A stretch of 26,621 bases of DNA from CAZRIP01 sp964600165. GTDB lineage: Bacteria > Elusimicrobiota > Elusimicrobia > UBA1565 > UBA9628. A program made the translations under genes and the position numbers. Numbering within the stretch: the stretch's first letter is position 1; each line of letters opens with the position of its first letter. Below the pieces are notes generated by a model that ran no database searches, had not been told where the DNA came from, and saw only the letters and a program-made list of their open reading frames with translations. Where the stretch lies: positions 1 to 26,621 of the forward strand of contig CAZRIP010000044.1 of assembly GCA_964600165.1 (NCBI GenBank). Reading direction: 5' to 3'. Shown here piece after piece: positions 22,577 through 26,621 of the stretch.

Positions 22577-23760
22577 GCCGCGGGCGCGAACCTCCGGAAC
22601 GCGGCGCGGTTGCGCGCGAGGTAGCCGGGGATATCGCTCCCGGCCATCAAGCGCATCTCCTTGTTGCGCGCGTCGACGTAGCCGATGTCGGCGAGGTACG
22701 CCTTGTAGGAGTCGACGGCGGTCGCGTGGGTCTTGCGTGACGCGTGCAAACCGGCCGTTTCTTCGGTAAAGCAGCGGCGCATGAGCTCCAAAGCCTGGCC
22801 CCGCTCGAGGCCGAACGCGCGCGAGGTCAGCATCTTGAAGGTCGTCGCGTAGAGCGCCGGGTCGTGCCAGAAAATCCCGTTGATCGCGACTGAGAAGTGG
22901 AAGTGGTCCTTCTGGCAGCCGTAGAGCGCCTTGTTGGCGATCATGCTCTCGAACTTCGTGGGCTCCTTGAGCGAGCGCAGCACGTCGTGGGAGATCAGGC
23001 CGGAGCTGTTGAAGTGGAACGACTCGTCCATGAAGTGGTAGTGGCTGATCTTCGACGGGATCGGCGCGTCCTCGCCTTTCGGATGAGCGAGATAGAAGCG
23101 GCTGAGCGGATGCTGGATCATCTTGCCGTTCAAGGTCCTGATCCCTCTGACGGTAAAATACTGGCAGCCGATGAAAGCGTTCCCGGTGGAGAGCATCGTG
23201 AACGCGCGCAGCTGGATGCCGCGCCAGAAATTAGTGATGGAGTTCGCGTCGGGAAACACCATCGTCTGCTCGTACATCGAGCGCATCGGATAGGTGAAGA
23301 GGCGCTCGCCGAAGACCTCGGCCTCGACGGCCTCGGAGACCTTCTTGAAAGCCGCGATGTGCGCGCGCTCCTGCGAGCTTTCGAGGTCGAGCGTGTCGCA
23401 GACGAGGCGGAAGTCCTCCATCGTGTAGAGGCCGGCGGCCGAGGTCTGGTTCAAGAGGATCGTCGCGATCTCGGCCGAGATGATCTGCGCGTAGTACGCG
23501 ACCCAGTAGAGCTGGTTGAGAAGGACTTTCTGCGACGGCGACGCCTGCTCCCAGATCGGCGTGCCGTAGAAGAGCGACTGGCTTTCCGGGTTCCAGTACT
23601 CGTCCTTGCAGTCCGCGTAGACGAACGCCGCCGACGTCTCGTCCATGAGCCGCGTATGGTCCTGCTCCTTGTTGCGCCGGTGGTTCAAGGAGAGTTTCTG
23701 CATCGTCCGCTCGTCGTCGGTCAACGACTTGGCTTGGCGCTGGGCGAGCGTGGTGTTCAT
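22573..23760 (-). CDS. AurF-like diiron oxygenase
   Basis: 395 residues from ATG 23760 (ATGA overlap). The helical core carries Glu97 (AEIATILL), E131-x2-H134 (QERAH) and H242-x3-E246-x2-H249 (HFMDESFH). This H-x3-E-x2-H plus E/ExxH layout matches, as I recall it, the ligand pattern of the p-aminobenzoate N-oxygenase AurF. The additional carboxylate of AurF's middle helix (Glu196) has no obvious counterpart: the helix here reads FWRGIQLRAFTML. The family includes N-oxygenases (amine to nitro) and other diiron oxygenases, so the reaction could be N-oxidation or C-H oxidation. The ferredoxin follows immediately and is a plausible reductant. Longer than AurF by about 60 residues at the C-terminus. 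Confidence 0.78.
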   Translation of the reverse strand: MNTTLAQRQAKSLTDDERTMQKLSLNHRRNKEQDHTRLMDETSAAFVYADCKDEYWNPESQSLFYGTPIWEQASPSQKVLLNQLYWVAYYAQIISAEIATILLNQTSAAGLYTMEDFRLVCDTLDLESSQERAHIAAFKKVSEAVEAEVFGERLFTYPMRSMYEQTMVFPDANSITNFWRGIQLRAFTMLSTGNAFIGCQYFTVRGIRTLNGKMIQHPLSRFYLAHPKGEDAPIPSKISHYHFMDESFHFNSSGLISHDVLRSLKEPTKFESMIANKALYGCQKDHFHFSVAINGIFWHDPALYATTFKMLTSRAFGLERGQALELMRRCFTEETAGLHASRKTHATAVDSYKAYLADIGYVDARNKEMRLMAGSDIPGYLARNRAAFRRFAPAA

Positions 23761-24386
23761 CGGGTGATCCTCCAGGAAAGCCAGGCCACGGCGAGCCCGG
23801 CGGGGACGTCGACGGCGGTGTGCTGCTTGGCGGTCAAAGTCGAGGCGATGACGGCGCACGCCCACGCGATCGCGACGAGCGTTCGCGACGGCCGGACGCG
23901 CGCGACGGTCGCGGCCGCGAGGGCCGCGAGCGAGACGTGCATGGACGGAAGCGAATTCGCGGGCGTGTTGAGTCGCGAGAGGAGGTTGAAGCCGAGAGCG
24001 GAGACGGGGCCGGGAGCCCACGGCCACGCGCCGGTCGTCGTCGGGAACGCGAAGAAGATCGAGATCGAGATCGCGGCGGACAGCGCGACGGCGAAAAGCG
24101 GCCGGGGATCGCGCGCTCGCGCGGACTCCCAGACCAGCCAGCCTTGCATCGCGAAGTGCGAGAGGTAGATCCAGACCGTCCAATCGACGAAAGGCACGGC
24201 GCGATCGACGATGGTCCAGGGAAGCACGGCCGGCTCGCGCCAGTGGAGGACGTTCGCGGCAGAATAGAGGGAGCTCAAGACCACGAACATGAGCGCGCCG
24301 AGGAGCAGCACGCGCTCGGTCGGCCACGGAGCCGGCCGCGGCGTCTCTCGGCGGGAAGCCTTCGGCGCCTCACGCAGCGACGGCAT
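23757..24386 (-). CDS. PAP2-superfamily membrane enzyme (phosphatase / IPC-synthase-like)
   Basis: 209 residues, about five hydrophobic helices. The lipid-phosphate motifs are visible: NSLPSMHVSLA (His150) and TAKQHTAVDVPAG (His189, Asp193), the two-His-one-Asp triad of PAP2/AUR1-like enzymes that dephosphorylate lipid phosphates or transfer a phospho-head group. The SLPSMH form with TKQH is closer to inositol-phosphorylceramide-synthase/PAP2_3-like proteins than to soluble phosphatases. AGGAGGAG at 24398-24391 lies inside the 3' end of the amidohydrolase gene, 4 nt before ATG 24386; the genes overlap by 17 nt. The Shine-Dalgarno fixes this start. It suggests the operon product is a membrane lipid or a lipid-linked intermediate. 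Confidence 0.85.
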   Translation of the reverse strand: MPSLREAPKASRRETPRPAPWPTERVLLLGALMFVVLSSLYSAANVLHWREPAVLPWTIVDRAVPFVDWTVWIYLSHFAMQGWLVWESARARDPRPLFAVALSAAISISIFFAFPTTTGAWPWAPGPVSALGFNLLSRLNTPANSLPSMHVSLAALAAATVARVRPSRTLVAIAWACAVIASTLTAKQHTAVDVPAGLAVAWLSWRITR

Positions 24387-26505
24387 GACGCTCCTCCTCT
24401 TTGACCGCTCGCGCGCGGTGCGCGTCGAGCCGCGCGCGCACGCGGCGAACGTCGGCGAAATAGCGCCCGGTGACGACGCGCCAAAACATCTTATTGAGGG
24501 CCGCGCTCGCCCGGATCGAGAACACGGCGTCCTGCGCGTCGACGAAACTGGGTTCGAAGAAACGATGTCCGAGCAAGCCCACGAGCTGCGAGGACGGCAG
24601 CGCGACGAGCCACCAGGCGTCGCGCGTCGCCGCGGCGAGCGCGGCGAGCCCGTAGAAGAGCACGACGCCGGCGCAGTGGAGCGCGACGTTGCGCGCGTCT
24701 TGGTGCTTGAGCAGGAAAACGTCCCAATAATCGGTGAACGGATGGTCGATCGTGGCGTCGTCGACGCGGTTGCGCAGCCGTCGGAGCTCCACCGCGGTCG
24801 ACGGCAGAGGCCGCAGCACGCGCCCCGCGCCTTCGGGCGAACTCTTGTCGACAAGAGTTGGCGTCCGCGCCGCTCGGCCGCTGATGAAAACGGCGCGCAC
24901 GGCGTCCTCGTTGCCGCGCTTGACCATGCGCACGGCGCCGTCCAAGAGCGGGTCCTCGATCTCGATCGGGGCGGGGGGCGGGTTCTTGAGGCCCGCGGGA
25001 TCGAGCACGACGACGTCGGCGCGCCGTCCCTCGGCCAGCACTCCGGCGTCGAGACGGAACCACTCCGCGACCTCGCCCGACCCGCGCGCGATCGCGCGCT
25101 CGGGAGTCATGAAGCCGCTCGACACGGCCTCGCGCAGCAGGGAAAGCGGGCCGTCCTGGAACGCCAAGTTGCGCACGTGCGCGCCGGCGTCGGTGAAGCC
25201 GGGGTGGATGCCGGGTTGCGAGAGCAGCGCGCGGCGCGGGCCGGGCCGGTCGTTGCCGCCGACCGAGACCCAGCGGAGATCGGTATCGTGCTCGGCGAGC
25301 AGGTCCATGAAGCACTCCAGCGGGTCGAGCCCTCTCGAGCGCGCGACGGAAGAGAAGTTCTTTCCTTCGAGCGCCTTCTCCGGGCACCGGAGGATGGTCA
25401 TCAACTCGAGCCGGCGATGGAAGCTGCGGGACAGAATGGCGCTCCAATCTTTTCGAAATTTTTCGCGGAATCCGGGCTCCCTCCAAAGGGACGCTCGCTG
25501 CGCGCGCGTCTGGCGGTCGTTGAGCATCACGCCTGCCGCGAACTCCTCGAACAACGGCGTGATCGGCCCGTCGGAGTAGACCGTGAACGGCTCGGTGAGC
25601 GTCTGGAAGCGGAGGTTTCCGCCGAGCATTCGATTGAGCACGAAGAGCGCGGGCCGGAAAAAATGCCTCAGCGGCCGGAACGCGACGGCGTCGAGCGCGG
25701 TCAAGACGGTGGCGCGCAAAGCCGGCCGGAAGAGCCCGACGCTCATGCCGAGCACGGTGAAGACGGAAAAGGGGCGATGCGGGTTCGGCGTGATCTGAAA
25801 GACGAGGTCGCGCTCCCGGCAGAGCGCGGCGAGCCGGCGCAGCTCGCGCGCGCCGGCGTGGTGCGACGGAATCGCCCGGCCTTTGAATCGTCCGCTCATC
25901 ATGTGCCAGGGGACCATGTCGACGGAAAGCCCGATGCAGCCGGCGTCGAAGGCCGCCGCGGCGAGCTCTTCCATGCGGCTCAAATCGTCTTCCGTAGCCT
26001 GCTCCGTCAGGCTGCGCTCGAGGCCCATGGCCGCGGCGCGCAGCGCGGAGTGGCCGAGCAGCGCGGCGACGTTGGGGCCGAGCGGCAGGCGCGCGAGATG
26101 GTCGAAGTAGCCTTCCGGGCCGTCCCAGGCGACGGCGCGCTCGAGCCACTTGCGCACGAGGACGCCGGGGATGTTTTCCACCCGCAAAAAGATGTCGGCG
26201 AGCGTTTGGGGGTCGCCGAGCGTGAGCGAAAGGGAGCAGTTGCCCATGACGACCGTCGTCACGCCGTGGCGCGTGGACTCGGAGAGCGCCGGAGCGAGCT
26301 CGAGCTCGATGTCGTAGTGCGTGTGGATGTCGACGAAGCCGGGCGCGACCCAGAGCCCCGAGGCGTCGAAGGTCTCGCGCGCGGGCTCGTCGATGGACGG
26401 CGCGATCCTGACCACGACGCCGTCGCGCACGCCGACGTCGACGCGCCGCGGCTTCGAGCCGCGGCCGTCATGGAGGAGCCCGCCGCGGATTACGAGGTCC
26501 AGCAT
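24370..26505 (-). CDS. N-acyl-D-amino-acid deacylase-like amidohydrolase fused to an Mpo1/DUF962-like domain
   Basis: 711 residues. Residues 1-555 are an amidohydrolase-superfamily enzyme of the D-aminoacylase group: metal His61/His63 (DIHTHYD), GVTTVVMGNC with the family's Cys ligand at 90, GHSALR (151-156), SHHAG (214-218) and TDAGAHV (438-444, catalytic Asp). These cleave N-acyl-amino acids or related amides. Residues about 575-700 form a second domain with two or three hydrophobic helices and the Mpo1/DUF962 pattern: KHQDARNVALH (His601, Asn606, His610) and LLGHRFFEP (His647, Glu651). Yeast Mpo1 is an Fe(II) dioxygenase of 2-hydroxy fatty acids. ATG 26505 has no Shine-Dalgarno and overlaps the preceding frame by 16 nt. 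Either domain could be a catalytically altered relative. Confidence 0.85.
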   Translation of the reverse strand: MLDLVIRGGLLHDGRGSKPRRVDVGVRDGVVVRIAPSIDEPARETFDASGLWVAPGFVDIHTHYDIELELAPALSESTRHGVTTVVMGNCSLSLTLGDPQTLADIFLRVENIPGVLVRKWLERAVAWDGPEGYFDHLARLPLGPNVAALLGHSALRAAAMGLERSLTEQATEDDLSRMEELAAAAFDAGCIGLSVDMVPWHMMSGRFKGRAIPSHHAGARELRRLAALCRERDLVFQITPNPHRPFSVFTVLGMSVGLFRPALRATVLTALDAVAFRPLRHFFRPALFVLNRMLGGNLRFQTLTEPFTVYSDGPITPLFEEFAAGVMLNDRQTRAQRASLWREPGFREKFRKDWSAILSRSFHRRLELMTILRCPEKALEGKNFSSVARSRGLDPLECFMDLLAEHDTDLRWVSVGGNDRPGPRRALLSQPGIHPGFTDAGAHVRNLAFQDGPLSLLREAVSSGFMTPERAIARGSGEVAEWFRLDAGVLAEGRRADVVVLDPAGLKNPPPAPIEIEDPLLDGAVRMVKRGNEDAVRAVFISGRAARTPTLVDKSSPEGAGRVLRPLPSTAVELRRLRNRVDDATIDHPFTDYWDVFLLKHQDARNVALHCAGVVLFYGLAALAAATRDAWWLVALPSSQLVGLLGHRFFEPSFVDAQDAVFSIRASAALNKMFWRVVTGRYFADVRRVRARLDAHRARAVKEEERHAVAA
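24391..24400 (-). promoter_or_regulatory. Shine-Dalgarno inside the amidohydrolase gene
   Basis: AGAGGAGGAG, read on the minus strand 24400-24391, encodes Glu codons near the end of the amidohydrolase and lies four bases before ATG 24386. It shows the PAP2 gene is translated from this start with its own ribosome binding site. Confidence 0.75.
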
Positions 26506-26621
26506 ATCGCGGGAAGCCCGGTTGCGCGCGCGCCGCGCGGGCGCCCGCCCTCGGCGACGCCCTCGCGCGCCGAGCGCGCGGCGATGCCTCGCATCAGCTC
26601 GGGCGCGAAGCGCGCGAGGCA
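26490..26621 (-). CDS. 3' end of an upstream gene of the operon (partial)
   Basis: One minus-strand frame is open from the window edge to TAA at 26492-26490, giving a C-terminal tail of about 43 residues (LARFAPELMRGIAARSAREG ... TGLPAICWTS). Nearly every codon ends in G or C, as in the real genes here. A second frame meets a stop early, and the third is that of the amidohydrolase. It overlaps the amidohydrolase start by 16 nt, the same tight packing as the rest of the operon. The tail is too short to assign; a glycosyltransferase or ligase tail would be possible guesses only. Confidence 0.5.
   Translation of the reverse strand, partial: CLARFAPELMRGIAARSAREGVAEGGRPRGARATGLPAICWTS

Noticed and set aside
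1..26621. tRNA, rRNA, CRISPR, IS elements, riboswitch
   Set aside because: No gap is long enough or shows the needed structure; no transposase or regularly spaced repeat was found.

Overview
This is a gene-dense, high-GC window (roughly two-thirds GC by eye; many coding lines reach 70-77%) from a Gram-negative bacterium. Several lipobox lipoproteins, an OmpA-type cell-wall anchor, an LPP20-family protein and signal peptides show an outer membrane. Many O2-dependent iron enzymes suggest aerobic or microaerobic life. The mix would fit a high-GC Elusimicrobiota or a similar poorly sampled phylum, but no marker gene fixes the taxonomy. All genes but two run on the minus strand. I see no tRNA, rRNA, CRISPR array, transposase or integrase.

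Region 1 (1-3.3 kb): an OmpA-domain lipoprotein and an AlkA-like DNA glycosylase on the minus strand, then a plus-strand pair of a small exported protein and a soluble PAS histidine kinase. Region 2 (3.25-4.54 kb): one exported protein of unknown function and lower GC, bounded by a 27/30 direct repeat. The repeat lies on the stop codons of the two neighbouring genes, so the block looks like a recent insertion. Region 3 (4.5-8.0 kb): three lipoproteins (PDZ plus FlgO/CsgG-like, LPP20/FlgP-like, FlgT-like) behind a Trp/Tyr-rich exported protein. The layout recalls the Vibrio FlgO/FlgP/FlgT outer-membrane set. Region 4 (8.07-13.6 kb): a class III aminotransferase, a P5C-dehydrogenase-like aldehyde dehydrogenase, a second class III aminotransferase and a TPR protein, read together and fitting breakdown of ornithine or omega-amino acids. 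Region 5 (13.6-14.8 kb): an exported protein with a PIN-nuclease-like C-terminus, again lower in GC.

Region 6 (14.84-26.6 kb) is the most interesting part: a tightly overlapped operon of eleven complete genes plus the tail of a twelfth. In order of transcription it encodes an N-acyl-D-amino-acid-deacylase-like amidohydrolase fused to an Mpo1/DUF962-like domain, a PAP2/IPC-synthase-like membrane enzyme, an AurF-like diiron oxygenase, a 2Fe-2S ferredoxin, a Rieske oxygenase, a membrane fatty-acid hydroxylase/sterol desaturase, a membrane-anchored left-handed beta-helix protein, a GH3-type acyl-amide synthetase, a C/O-methyltransferase, a second Rieske oxygenase, an SDR and a ferritin-like diiron protein. 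Eight of the ten junctions from the PAP2 gene onward in the chain are 4-nt ATGA/GTGA overlaps or equally tight. The set reads as a pathway that builds, heavily oxidises, methylates and amide-links a hydrophobic molecule. The product is unknown and I know of no described cluster with this composition.

A second theme is regulatory. At least six genes have a -10-like hexamer ending 6 or 7 nt before the start codon, which predicts leaderless mRNAs.
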